DNA of 23,209 nucleotides, from assembly GCA_013812985.1 (NCBI GenBank), contig JACCSN010000635.1, forward strand, positions 1 to 23,209. Reading direction: 5' to 3'. The stretch comes from Hyphomicrobiales bacterium. GTDB lineage: Bacteria > Pseudomonadota > Alphaproteobacteria > Rhizobiales > Afifellaceae. A program made the position numbers and the translations under genes. Below the pieces are notes generated by a model. The model was given only the letters and a program-made list of their open reading frames with translations. It made no database searches and was not told the origin of the DNA. Shown piece after piece: positions 1 through 6,482 of the stretch (position 1 is the stretch's first letter; each line of letters starts with the position of its first letter).

Positions 1-219
1 TTCCAGGCGCGCGACGATCTCCGCCGACCCGGCCGCGTTCGCTGAAATTCCCGTGAACGGATCCCAGCGGATCAGCCCCGGCAGATCGCGGATGCGGTCG
101 TAACTTCCGGCGCCCGCCCTGACTGCGCCGGCCATGGCGCGCCCGGCCGATCTGGCGAGGCTCGATCGGCGGCTCAAGGCTGGTTCGCGGCCTGATTCTC
201 TGTGTTGGATCATCTCTCA
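1..219 (-). CDS. Conserved hypothetical protein, truncated by the window edge (N-terminal 73 residues)
   Basis: The minus strand is open from an ATG at 219 to the edge of the window. Visible segments include EPPIEPRQIGRARMAGAVRAG and RDLPGLIRWDPFTGIS. The first ATG lies just behind a purine-rich stretch (GGAAAGAAAGG), and a second in-frame ATG at 135 begins MAGAVRAGAGS. I do not recognise a named domain. The polar Pro/Arg-rich start followed by an ordered-looking segment resembles small alphaproteobacterial proteins I associate with this neighbourhood, but that is memory rather than a search. It is divergent from the DnaA-like gene at 364 and shares its 140-bp upstream region, so the two may be co-regulated. 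The stop lies outside the window. Confidence 0.5.
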
Positions 220-353
220 TCCTTTCTTTCCGGAAGGGATGATCGCTCCGCCTGGGGGCGCGGGGATAAGATTCCGCCTGCGCTGGCGGCATGAGGCTCG
301 CGCCTATCCCCGCTTGCATTTCCGTATGATATAGGAAGATAATCCTAGTCGAT

Positions 354-358
354 GGAGG
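354..358 (+). promoter_or_regulatory. Shine-Dalgarno GGAGG that fixes the start of the DnaA-like gene
   Basis: GGAGG lies five bases upstream of the ATG at 364. It overlaps the alternative ATG at 352, which has only a weak AGGAAG about a dozen bases upstream. The start at 364 is therefore preferred. Confidence 0.6.
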
Positions 359-363
359 CGGGA

Positions 364-744
364 ATGGCGGTTGTGAACATCAACGCGGAAATGCGGCGCG
401 CTTACCCGGAGGATGCGGCGGGGGAAAGCGCCTGCCGCTTCGTCGAGGTGCTGGTCTGCGCGGCGCTCGACGTGGAGCTTGGCGAGCTTCGGTCCCCTGA
501 GCGCGGCCGGCGGCATGTCGCATTCGCCAGGCAGGCGGCGATGTATCTGGCGCATGTGGGGCTCGGCCTCAGCCTGTCGCGCGTCGGCGAGCATTTCAGA
601 CGTGACCGGACCACCGTGGCGCATGCCTGCGCCCGCGTGGAGGACCGGCGCGACGACGCGGCGGCGGATCGTGTGCTTCGCTATCTGGAGGCGGCGGTCC
701 GGCTTTGGCTGCGAAGCGCGCGGCCGCCGGGGGCGGCGCCATGA
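364..744 (+). CDS. DnaA domain IV-like helix-turn-helix protein (no ATPase domain)
   Basis: This 126-aa protein matches the C-terminal DNA-binding domain of the replication initiator DnaA and nothing else of it. Residues 54-93 follow the DnaA layout: an ARQxAMYLAH helix, the GLSLSRVGEHF helix, then RDRTTVAHA in the recognition helix. In E. coli DnaA the equivalent segment is RDHTTVLHA, and its D-H-T-T residues contact the DnaA box. Here the His is Arg, so specificity may differ. There is no AAA+ domain, so it cannot initiate replication as DnaA does. Such orphan domains are common in alphaproteobacteria and are presumed transcriptional or replication-related DNA binders. The start at 364 is chosen because of the GGAGG in front of it. 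Its stop overlaps the next ATG as ATGA, implying translational coupling to the DUF6456 gene. Confidence 0.85.
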   Translation: MAVVNINAEMRRAYPEDAAGESACRFVEVLVCAALDVELGELRSPERGRRHVAFARQAAMYLAHVGLGLSLSRVGEHFRRDRTTVAHACARVEDRRDDAAADRVLRYLEAAVRLWLRSARPPGAAP

Positions 745-1547
745 GCTCGAACGCGCGGGCGGAACTGGCGAGAGCGCTGCGGCGGCTGGCGGAAGAACCG
801 GCTCTCCGGCTCACGCGGACAAGCGACGACGCTTACGCCATCGGTGGCGCCGCGGGCGCACGCATCCCGGAACGGCTCGTCGGCCCGCTGGTGTCGAGCG
901 GCCTGCTTCGCGAAGCCGAGCCGGGACGGCTTGCCGCGAGCCCGGCCGCGGGCGCCTGGCTGAAGCGGCAGCTGCATCCCGATCTGCCCTTCCGGGCGCA
1001 GCATCACGCGCTTGGAATCACCTCCGTGCCGGGTGAGAGCGGCGCGAGCGTCCTCGCCAACCTGGAGGAGAGTCCGGTCGCCGCGCTGGCGCGGCGCGCG
1101 GGCAAGAGCGGCGAACCTTGGCTCAAGGCGCACGCGGTCGCCGCCGCCGAGCGGCTCAGGCGCGATTTCGAGATGGGGCAGTTGCAGCCGCGGGTCACGG
1201 CGAACTGGTCGGCAAGCGTGGCGACCGGTCGGCGCGGCGGCGGCGGCGCGGGGCTCGCCGACCTGACCGACATGGCGCTCGCCGCGCGCCTCCGATTCGA
1301 CCGGGCGATGGGGGCCGTAGGCCCGGATTTTTCCGGGCTGCTGGCCGACATCTGCTGCTTCCTGAAAGGGCTCGAAACGGTCGAGCGGGAACGCCAATGG
1401 CCGGCGCGCTCCGCCAAGCTGGTGCTGCGCCTCGCCCTGGAGAGCCTGGCTCGCCATTACGGCCTGGCCCCGGCCGCGACCGGAGCGGCGGCAGGCCGCG
1501 GCGTCCACCATTGGGGCGCGGAGGACTATCGGCCGAAAATCAGTTGA
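741..1547 (+). CDS. DUF6456 domain protein, coupled to the DnaA-like gene
   Basis: This is a 268-aa protein of the alphaproteobacterial DUF6456 family. The recognisable domain spans about residues 108-245: an ESPVAALARR segment, then AAERLRRDFEMGQLQPRVT with NWSAS, then LADLTDMALAARLRFDRAM, and the conserved CCFLKGLETVERERQWPARS (residues 205-224). The N-terminal 90 residues look like a winged-helix-type unit with a hydrophobic core, but that is a guess. The start at 741 gives a 4-bp ATGA overlap with the upstream gene; an earlier in-frame ATG at 705 would only add Ala/Gly-rich residues inside that gene. No reaction is known for the family. Its pairing with a DNA-binding partner suggests a regulatory role, which is inference. 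Confidence 0.85.
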   Translation: MSSNARAELARALRRLAEEPALRLTRTSDDAYAIGGAAGARIPERLVGPLVSSGLLREAEPGRLAASPAAGAWLKRQLHPDLPFRAQHHALGITSVPGESGASVLANLEESPVAALARRAGKSGEPWLKAHAVAAAERLRRDFEMGQLQPRVTANWSASVATGRRGGGGAGLADLTDMALAARLRFDRAMGAVGPDFSGLLADICCFLKGLETVERERQWPARSAKLVLRLALESLARHYGLAPAATGAAAGRGVHHWGAEDYRPKIS

Positions 1548-1559
1548 GCGCCCTATTTT

Positions 1560-2018
1560 TCAATTGAAGGAAGGGGCTAGCGCCGCCTCGGCGTCCGCCC
1601 GGATGCGGTTGACCATGGAGGAGAGGCCATTGGACCGCTGCGCGGTGAGGTGCTCGCGCAGGCCCAGCCGGCCAAGCGCCGCTTCCGCGTCGATCGCCAC
1701 GATCTCCCGGGCGGTCCGGCCGGAATAGAGCGCCAGCAGGATCGCAATCAGGCCGCGCACGATATGGGCGTCGCTGTCGCCGCGGAAGCCAAGGGCCGGC
1801 CCGCCAGCTGGCGTCGCCTCGGCATCTTGCAGCGGATCGTTGACCAGCCAGACCTGGCTGGCGCAGCCGCGGACCTTGTTCGCCTCGCTGCGCTCGTCGT
1901 CGGCGAGCGGCGGCAGGCTGCGGCCGAGCTCGATGACATAGCGGTAGCGGTCCTCCCAGTCGTCCAGGAAGCCGAAATCCTCGATCAGGCTGTCGATCGT
2001 CCGCGGCGCTGCTTGCAT
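1560..2018 (-). CDS. sufE: SufE family sulfur-acceptor protein for Fe-S cluster assembly
   Basis: This is a 152-aa SufE-type protein. SufE accepts the persulfide sulfur from the cysteine desulfurase SufS and stimulates it, feeding the SufBCD scaffold in the cytoplasm. The acceptor cysteine is Cys52 in VRGCASQVWL, the family signature. Upstream, IEDFGFLDDWEDRYRYVIELG matches the usual N-terminal helix, and the C-terminal half carries a typical GLIAILLALYSGRTAREI segment. Length is normal for the family. The start at 2018 is preceded by GGGTGGAA; longer open frame upstream is Pro/Arg-rich and non-conserved in look. The rest of the suf operon is not in the window. A small inverted repeat (CCACC at 2022-2026 with GGTGG at 2036-2040) covers the ribosome-binding site. 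The gene lies 70 bp downstream of the DUF5330 gene on the same strand. Confidence 0.92.
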   Translation of the reverse strand: MQAAPRTIDSLIEDFGFLDDWEDRYRYVIELGRSLPPLADDERSEANKVRGCASQVWLVNDPLQDAEATPAGGPALGFRGDSDAHIVRGLIAILLALYSGRTAREIVAIDAEAALGRLGLREHLTAQRSNGLSSMVNRIRADAEAALAPSFN

Positions 2019-2088
2019 GTTCCACCCATAGCATAGGTGGGCGCCGCCGGCGGCACGGGCAAGGCGTCGCGGGCCGGAGCCCTTCGGC

Positions 2089-2430
2089 TCAGGGGCGGGC
2101 CTCGGCGAGCGCCCAGTCAGGCCGCAGGTCGGCGGCGGTGAGGGTCCCCAGCCGGGGGTTCTCGGCCGCGAGCGCCTGCCCCGCTTCCATTCCGGCCGAC
2201 ACGATCTCGGCGCCGGTCTCGACCTTGCGCGCCAGGAGCACGATGGCGTCGCGACTTGCCGCGCAAGCTTCGGGATTGCGTTCGCAGACACCCGTCACGT
2301 CCTGCAGCAGGATGCGGGCCGAATAGGCCGTGTGGATCAGGCTGACGCGCGGCGCCGGCGCTCCGTCGGTGGATGGCGGCAGCAACATCACCAGGCCGGT
2401 CAGCCAAAACAGCGAGCGCAGCACGAACAT
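2089..2430 (-). CDS. DUF5330 domain protein, probably membrane-anchored or secreted
   Basis: This is a 113-aa protein that begins MFVLRSLFWLTGLVMLLPPS, which is both a signal/anchor segment (residues 2-19) and the signature start of the alphaproteobacterial DUF5330 family. The remainder contains two cysteines about seven residues apart (GVCERNPEACA), which could form a periplasmic disulfide, followed by helix-rich sequence. The start at 2430 is chosen because the conserved N-terminus begins there; an upstream in-frame ATG at 2538 would add an unconserved 36 residues that hide the signal sequence. A GAGCC-CTTC-GGCTC hairpin at 2077-2090 overlaps the stop. sufE follows 70 bp downstream, so the two may share a transcript. 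Function is unknown. Confidence 0.78.
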   Translation of the reverse strand: MFVLRSLFWLTGLVMLLPPSTDGAPAPRVSLIHTAYSARILLQDVTGVCERNPEACAASRDAIVLLARKVETGAEIVSAGMEAGQALAAENPRLGTLTAADLRPDWALAEARP

Positions 2431-2709
2431 GCGTGACCCTGTCCTCTCATTCGCGCCAACACTGGAACACAAGGAGCTGAATGCCTGGTTGTTACTAGAG
2501 GCCACATTTTCGTCGATTTCTGGAAATGCACTTAACAATATCTAAGCACGCCATGAGTGATCTCGCACGAATAAAGCTTCCCTTAACCCTGACACAACCT
2601 TTCCGGCGATCGAGCCCCGCCGAAACGGTCTTGCTCCTCATGTTTCAGGTTTCCTTAAAGACGCGCCGTGAATGTGCGAGCGGAAATTAACTGCGAGCCA
2701 AGGCTGTTG
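2431..2709. other. Divergent intergenic region, AT-richer than its surroundings
   Basis: This spacer separates the minus-strand DUF5330 gene from the plus-strand kinase-like gene. It is visibly AT-richer than its surroundings between about 2500 and 2690. It holds TTAAC half-sites (near 2532, 2583 and 2688) that resemble halves of CtrA boxes, but none forms the full TTAA-N7-TTAA. It presumably carries two divergent promoters; I cannot place -35/-10 elements with confidence. Confidence 0.35.
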
Positions 2710-3726
2710 ATGGCTTCGATCGCCAGGCAAGTGACGAAGGACCTCGCGGCTTGGCCGTACGGGCGGCGCGTCCTTGCCTCGGAAACAGCGCTCCTCCTGT
2801 CGCGGGCCAAGCTGGCCCCGGAGCTTGTGGACGCGCGAAGCCTCACGGCGGTCGGGACGGCCGGGCTGCTGGCCTTGCCCGCGCTGATGCTGGCTTCGAT
2901 CCCGCTCGACGCGCCGCTGGCCGGCCCCGCGGCGATCTCGCTCGGATACCTGGCCATCGCCCGCGCGATCGTCGCGCACCGCCCGCGCCGCGCCGCGGCC
3001 TGGAGCGCCGCGGTTCTGGCGGGTTTCGTCGCCTGGACCGTGCTTGTCTTGACCGACAAAGGCGGGGGGCTCTCCGGCGCCTATCTCGCCGCCGGTCTCC
3101 TGGCGCCCGGCTTCGCCGCGGCCCCCGCGCTTGTGCGCCGATTCACCAGGACGGGGGTTCCCAAAGCGGCTGCCGTGATGGATGTGCGACCGCGCTCAGA
3201 TCAGCTTAGCGCGGCTGGTCGGGAAACCTTGTCGCGACACGCCCATAACTTGCAACCAAGCCCTCAGGATCAGGGTGTGAGTTTCGGGGTCAACATCGCG
3301 GCGCCGGCATCCGTTTCCGATGTCGGCGAGGCGATCGGCTTTGCTCTCCGTCACGTCGCGCCGAAAGCGGCGGCAAGGGACGTCGAGCTTGTCAGCCAAT
3401 GCGCGGCGGCGGTTCTGGCGGCCTGCGACCAGCAGACCTGCCGGCGCATCCTGCTGATGCTGATCGACAGCGCGATCGACCAGAGCCGACCCGGCGAGAC
3501 GGTGCGGATCACGGGGAAGCGGCTGAAAGGCGCCGTGCTGATGCGGGTTTCCTCGACCCCTGAAATTCGCGCCGGCGCCTCGGGGGCGGATTTGCCCGAC
3601 TTGCCATCGCGGGCCGCCTTGCGCCAAACGGTAGAGAATGCGGGCGGCACGACGGTGTTCGAGATGTCGCGCGGCGTGGCGAGAGTGAGCGTGCGCCTGG
3701 CGCAATCGGCGGAGCTTCGACGGTGA
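2710..3726 (+). CDS. Membrane protein with a degenerate histidine-kinase-like ATPase domain
   Basis: This is a 338-aa protein from the ATG at 2710, which has AAGG six bases upstream; an in-frame GTG at 2668 with no clear ribosome-binding site would add 14 residues. Four hydrophobic segments fill about residues 45-142 (LTAVGTAGLLALPALMLAS, ISLGYLAIARAIVA, WSAAVLAGFVAWTVLVL, YLAAGLLAPGFAAAPALV). The cytoplasmic tail follows the order of a sensor kinase HATPase domain: a VAPKAAARDVEL strand, then CRRILLMLIDSAIDQSRPGETV where kinases have the N-box. The key Asn is absent (DSA instead of SNA), and the DxGxG box is replaced by SSTPEIRAG. No clear phospho-acceptor histidine motif is seen. It may be a pseudokinase or a scaffold. 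Its stop overlaps the next GTG start by 4 bp (GTGA), so the two are coupled. Confidence 0.72.
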   Translation: MASIARQVTKDLAAWPYGRRVLASETALLLSRAKLAPELVDARSLTAVGTAGLLALPALMLASIPLDAPLAGPAAISLGYLAIARAIVAHRPRRAAAWSAAVLAGFVAWTVLVLTDKGGGLSGAYLAAGLLAPGFAAAPALVRRFTRTGVPKAAAVMDVRPRSDQLSAAGRETLSRHAHNLQPSPQDQGVSFGVNIAAPASVSDVGEAIGFALRHVAPKAAARDVELVSQCAAAVLAACDQQTCRRILLMLIDSAIDQSRPGETVRITGKRLKGAVLMRVSSTPEIRAGASGADLPDLPSRAALRQTVENAGGTTVFEMSRGVARVSVRLAQSAELRR

Positions 3727-4355
3727 AGAAAAAGCCGGGGCGGACGGCGAAGAAGGGCATTTGGCTCAGCCGGATCGCCGGCGGCCTCGCGCGCCCGGTC
3801 GTGATCGTCTGCGGCGGTTTCCTGGCGCTTGGGACGGGGATCAGCGTCAACGCCCTGCTCCTGCAGCCGAGCCGCCATCCGGCGCCGCTCTTCGCCACGC
3901 GGGGGGGCGGCGAGATCGCCACCCCGGCGAAGGCCGACCCTCTGGTGCGGAAGGTGCAGGCGGCGTTGCAGGCGTCCGGGCGCTATGCCGGCCCGGTCGA
4001 CGGGTTCGCCGGGCCGCGAACCGAAGCCGCCATCGTCGCCTTCGAGCGGAGCGCCGGCCGCGCGCCGACCGGCTTGGCGGACGCGGAGCTCTTGGCGGCG
4101 ATCCAGTCTTCCAGCGCGGCGCCCGCCGCCCCTTCCACGCCGGAAGGCTTGCCGCCCGACGACGATGTCGCGATCGTGCAGAAGGCGCTGGCGCGGGCGG
4201 CTTACGGTCCGCTCAGGACCGACGGCGTGTTCGGGCCGCAGACGCGGGACGCCATTGTCCGGTTCCAGGCGGATCACGGCCTGCCTTCGACCGGCGAGAT
4301 CAGTGACGCGCTCATGGTCGAGTTGCGAGCCGCCGGCGCGCTTGAAGGGGACTAG
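3723..4355 (+). CDS. Membrane-anchored protein with two peptidoglycan-binding domains
   Basis: This is a 210-aa protein starting with GTG inside the previous stop (GTGA). A Lys/Arg-rich cytoplasmic start is followed by one transmembrane helix (about residues 24-46), then a Pro/Gly-rich linker, then two PG_binding_1-type repeats. The first (about 73-129) contains KVQAALQASGRYAGPVDGFA and GPRTEAAIVAFE. The second (about 146-206) contains VQKALARAAYGPLRTDGVFG and PQTRDAIVRFQADHGLP. These repeats normally bind the glycan or stem peptide of the cell wall. No catalytic domain is attached, so a sensing or anchoring role is likely. The operon context with a degenerate kinase-like membrane protein suggests a cell-envelope module, which is inference. 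Confidence 0.85.
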   Translation: MKKKPGRTAKKGIWLSRIAGGLARPVVIVCGGFLALGTGISVNALLLQPSRHPAPLFATRGGGEIATPAKADPLVRKVQAALQASGRYAGPVDGFAGPRTEAAIVAFERSAGRAPTGLADAELLAAIQSSSAAPAAPSTPEGLPPDDDVAIVQKALARAAYGPLRTDGVFGPQTRDAIVRFQADHGLPSTGEISDALMVELRAAGALEGD

Positions 4356-4695
4356 CATCCCGCGGCTCAGGAGCGACTTCTGGGTGGCGGTGCTGCGGCG
4401 GCGGGCGGAGGCGGCCGGCGCCTATGTCTCGATCGCCCGGCGCGGCGCGGAGGAAGCCGGCGCGATCTTCGTCAGCGTCGACCGCCGGGACGGGCGCTTC
4501 GACCTTTACGGGCCGGCGCCGCAGATGGCCTTCGACGAGGCAAGGCCGTCGGATCGCCTCTTTACCCAGGTGGCCCATGCGGTGACGGATGAGGAACTGC
4601 GCTTCCGCATCGAGCGGGAGCTCCGCTTCGACCCGGATGTCTGGGTGATCGACATCGAGGACCGGCAAGGGCGTTCGTTCCTCGACGTGATTTGA
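4342..4695 (+). CDS. DUF1491 family protein (start codon uncertain)
   Basis: This is a DUF1491 protein, recognised from PRLRSDFWVAVLRRRAEAAG near the start, then RRGAEEAGAIFVSVDRRDG and the end motif DPDVWVIDIEDRQGRSFLD. It is about 115 residues long, as usual for this alphaproteobacterial family of unknown function. The start is problematic. The family begins just before PRLRSDFW, but no ATG, GTG or TTG lies there. A TTG at 4342 inside the upstream gene is used for these coordinates. An ATC at 4357, one base after the upstream stop and about eight bases behind AAGGGG, is better placed for a ribosome but is a rare start codon. A GTG at 4384 would delete the conserved start. The gene is the last of the three-gene operon. 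Confidence 0.8.
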   Translation: MKGTSIPRLRSDFWVAVLRRRAEAAGAYVSIARRGAEEAGAIFVSVDRRDGRFDLYGPAPQMAFDEARPSDRLFTQVAHAVTDEELRFRIERELRFDPDVWVIDIEDRQGRSFLDVI

Positions 4696-4839
4696 AACGA
4701 GACGGGCCGAAGTTAACGCCTTATGCATCAAGCGCACCAGGGGCCGAATCCGTTTGTTGCGGCGTCATCGATCTGGGCTCGCCTGGCGGTTAGGGTAGAG
4801 ATGATGTGGAGGTCGGCCATCGCTCGCCTCGTGCAAGGC

Positions 4840-4945
4840 TGCCAGCGGCGGGAGTCGAACCCGCACCTCCGAAGAGGCCCAGCGCAACGCCCACTCCCCG
4901 AGGACGTCACGTCGCGATGGGACATTAACGTTTTGCTACGCTGAC
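4840..4945 (-). other. tRNA-like 3' end (T-arm plus acceptor strand), possible degenerate tRNA or tmRNA-like fragment
   Basis: On the minus strand, 4864-4848 forms a perfect T-arm: GCGGG, loop TTCGACT, CCCGC. It is followed by CGCTGGC and an A. A matching strand GTCAGCG, pairing over 7 bp with one G-T, lies upstream at 4945-4939 and is followed by the canonical TA. Between them are 73 bases with a CCTC-TTCG-GAGG hairpin just before the T-arm, like a long variable arm. I find no D-arm with GG and no clear anticodon loop, and CCA is not encoded. The T-arm region also resembles the 3' end of tmRNA, but I see no tag reading frame. A decayed tRNA, a phage or island attachment remnant, or chance remain possible. 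Confidence 0.35.
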
Positions 4946-4953
4946 GCGCGACA

Positions 4954-4981
4954 GCCATAGCGTGGAAGCCATAGCGTGGAA
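4954..4981. repeat. Exact 14-bp tandem duplication
   Basis: The unit GCCATAGCGTGGAA occurs twice head to tail, at 4954-4967 and 4968-4981, with no mismatch. It sits next to the tRNA-like sequence in an otherwise gene-free spacer (4696-5102). It may be a replication-slippage product or a paired protein-binding site. Confidence 0.85.
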
Positions 4982-5102
4982 GCTCCTCCACTGTCTCGTG
5001 CGGGTTGGTGCTCTTGGATACTTTAGGCCGGAAGTTCACGTCCTGTTAACGTTCATAGGGCCACATCGACAACGGCGTGGTAAGGACCCGGAAACGATTG
5101 GA

Positions 5103-5294
5103 ATGGCGAAGATCCTGGCGTTCACGCGGCTCGATACGGCGCGAAGCCGAAAAGCGGGCGAGCGCTCGGCCGAGATCGTCATCTTTCCCGGCGTCCGCGT
5201 CGAGTACCATGACTGCCCGCCGTCGCCGGCCGGAAACGGCCGGCCGCGAGGCCGCGGCGGCCGTGGCCCATCGAAAGGCGCGCTATCGGCCTGA
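5103..5294 (+). CDS. Small conserved-looking hypothetical protein, 63 aa
   Basis: The product starts MAKILAFTRLDTARSRKAGE and contains SAEIVIFPGVRVEYHD. An IIFPGVRxER-like segment is something I recall from short alphaproteobacterial proteins, though I cannot confirm a family. The basic middle and the Gly/Arg/Pro-rich C-terminus look disordered. The ATG at 5103 has GGAAACGATTGGA upstream, a modest ribosome-binding site; longer extension upstream is not convincing. The 3' part of the gene encodes a perfect hairpin at 5225-5244. The last 12 bases overlap the end of the convergent DUF1254-like gene. No function can be assigned. Confidence 0.55.
   Translation: MAKILAFTRLDTARSRKAGERSAEIVIFPGVRVEYHDCPPSPAGNGRPRGRGGRGPSKGALSA
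5225..5244. other. Perfect 8-bp hairpin with a GAAA tetraloop
   Basis: GCCGGCCG, GAAA and CGGCCGGC form an uninterrupted 8-bp G-C stem capped by a GNRA-type tetraloop. It lies inside the 3' end of the 63-aa gene and about 40 bp downstream of the convergent gene's stop. No T-run follows, so it is not a classic intrinsic terminator, though it could act as a pause or end-protection element for either strand. Confidence 0.5.
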
Positions 5295-5903
5295 CGGCGC
5301 CGCGCCTTCCAAGGGCGCGGGCAGGCATTCGGATTCCGCCAGGATCGGGCGGGCTTTCTCCTGAGCGCTCGGCGTCGGCGCGAAAAGGCGCAGGACGGCG
5401 ATCAGGTCGTCGGCCCGCGATTCCACGACGACGGTCTGCTCGAGATTGGCCGGCGGAGACAGCCGGAGCGCGGCGTTCTGAGCCGGGCTCACCACCAGCA
5501 TGTCAAGCTGGCCGTCGATGGCCGTCCGGTCGTTCAGGCTGAAGATGATCGTCCCCTTCCGGTCGTAGAGGGCGAGCGACCAGAAACGCTCGCGCGCTTC
5601 CACCGCGATCCCCACCGGCGCCGCGCCGAGCCGCAGCCGGCAGGCGGCGTTGACGAAGAGCGGGTCGAGACCGGCCGCGTTCGCCCGCGCCGGGTCGCGG
5701 ACCGGGATTTGGGTGAATTCATCCGCCCCCGCGAACGCGGCCAGCCGCGACCAGCCGTCGGCGCGGGCGAAGCTTGGGACGAGCAGGATCGTGCAGATAT
5801 GGATGGCGCCGGCGAGAAAGACCACGGCGGCAAGGAACACCGCCAGCCCGCCGACCGGGATGCGCGGCAAGGGCCGCGATCTGACCGCTGCCTCGGCCGT
5901 CAT
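5283..5903 (-). CDS. DUF1254-like membrane protein
   Basis: This is a 206-aa protein with one N-terminal transmembrane helix (about residues 18-42, GGLAVFLAAVVFLAGAIHIC) and an extracytoplasmic domain. The segments GIAVEARERFWSLALYDRKG and IFSLNDRTAIDGQLDMLVVS resemble the DUF1254/DUF1214 superfamily, in which the two domains usually travel together. The start at 5903 overlaps the stop of the upstream DUF1214 gene as ATGA, so the two are translationally coupled. It is the third gene of a minus-strand operon with the penicillin-binding protein. The biochemical role of this membrane-bound pair is unknown; the operon suggests envelope work. Confidence 0.72.
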   Translation of the reverse strand: MTAEAAVRSRPLPRIPVGGLAVFLAAVVFLAGAIHICTILLVPSFARADGWSRLAAFAGADEFTQIPVRDPARANAAGLDPLFVNAACRLRLGAAPVGIAVEARERFWSLALYDRKGTIIFSLNDRTAIDGQLDMLVVSPAQNAALRLSPPANLEQTVVVESRADDLIAVLRLFAPTPSAQEKARPILAESECLPAPLEGAAPSGR

Positions 5904-6475
5904 GCGCAGCGCTCCCGCCGGATGCGGGGCATCGTGAGGGTGGTCATGGCGGTCACCAGGCGCGCGGTCGTGTCGTAAAGGCGCACGACGACGCGGATGC
6001 GGGACGCGTTTCCAGTAAAAATCCAGTTGCCGGCTTTGGTGGTCGGGGAGAGGACGATCTCGAAATTGCCGTCGGGCGCGCGAAGGAGGACGTCGCTGCC
6101 GAGCGCGGACACATTGCCGCCATCGGTGACGACGCGGCCCTCGATGTCTTCCACCGACAAGGTCCAGAGGCGCGCCGGCGGCGTCTGCCCCTCGATCCGG
6201 TAATCACAGCGCGAGGTCAGCGGCTCGCCGGAATCGTCGGTCTGCGCGAGCAGCATCAGGCCCTCGCCGGATCCGAGCGGGATCTCGCCGGTGCGCGCGA
6301 GCCGGGCGCGTGAGTAGGGGTCGACGCTTTCGGTGCCGGCATTCGGCCAGGCCTGCCATGAGCCGAGCAGGATGGCGTCGATCGGCGCCGGCGAACGCAC
6401 GGCGAGCCAGGCGGTCCACAGGCCGAGGCCCAAGGCCAGCCCGGCGCCCAGGATGACGACGACGGCGGCGCGCAC
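5900..6475 (-). CDS. DUF1214 domain protein, membrane-anchored
   Basis: This is a 191-aa protein with an N-terminal transmembrane segment (about residues 3-26) followed by an extracytoplasmic domain. GSWQAWPNAGTESVDPYSRA, then SRCDYRIEGQTPPARLWTLS and DGNFEIVLSPT with NWI, match the DUF1214 layout. The start is GTG at 6475, with AAGGT about seven bases upstream, only 7 bp after the stop of the penicillin-binding protein gene. The 3' end overlaps the DUF1254-like gene by 4 bp. This family is often found as a pair with DUF1254. No catalytic residues are known. Confidence 0.8.
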   Translation of the reverse strand: MRAAVVVILGAGLALGLGLWTAWLAVRSPAPIDAILLGSWQAWPNAGTESVDPYSRARLARTGEIPLGSGEGLMLLAQTDDSGEPLTSRCDYRIEGQTPPARLWTLSVEDIEGRVVTDGGNVSALGSDVLLRAPDGNFEIVLSPTTKAGNWIFTGNASRIRVVVRLYDTTARLVTAMTTLTMPRIRRERCA

Positions 6476-6482
6476 GGGGACC

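Noticed and set aside
2532..2546. Possible second CtrA box upstream of the kinase-like gene
   Set aside because: TTAA is followed after seven bases by TAAG, not TTAA, so only a half-site is present.
4954..4981. Possible CRISPR-like repeat
   Set aside because: There are only two copies, directly adjacent with no spacer; it is a simple tandem duplication.
4728..5039. A 103-codon minus-strand frame through the tRNA-like element
   Set aside because: Its CGFDSRRW segment is simply the translation of a T-arm, a well-known false gene pattern, and no ribosome-binding site precedes it.
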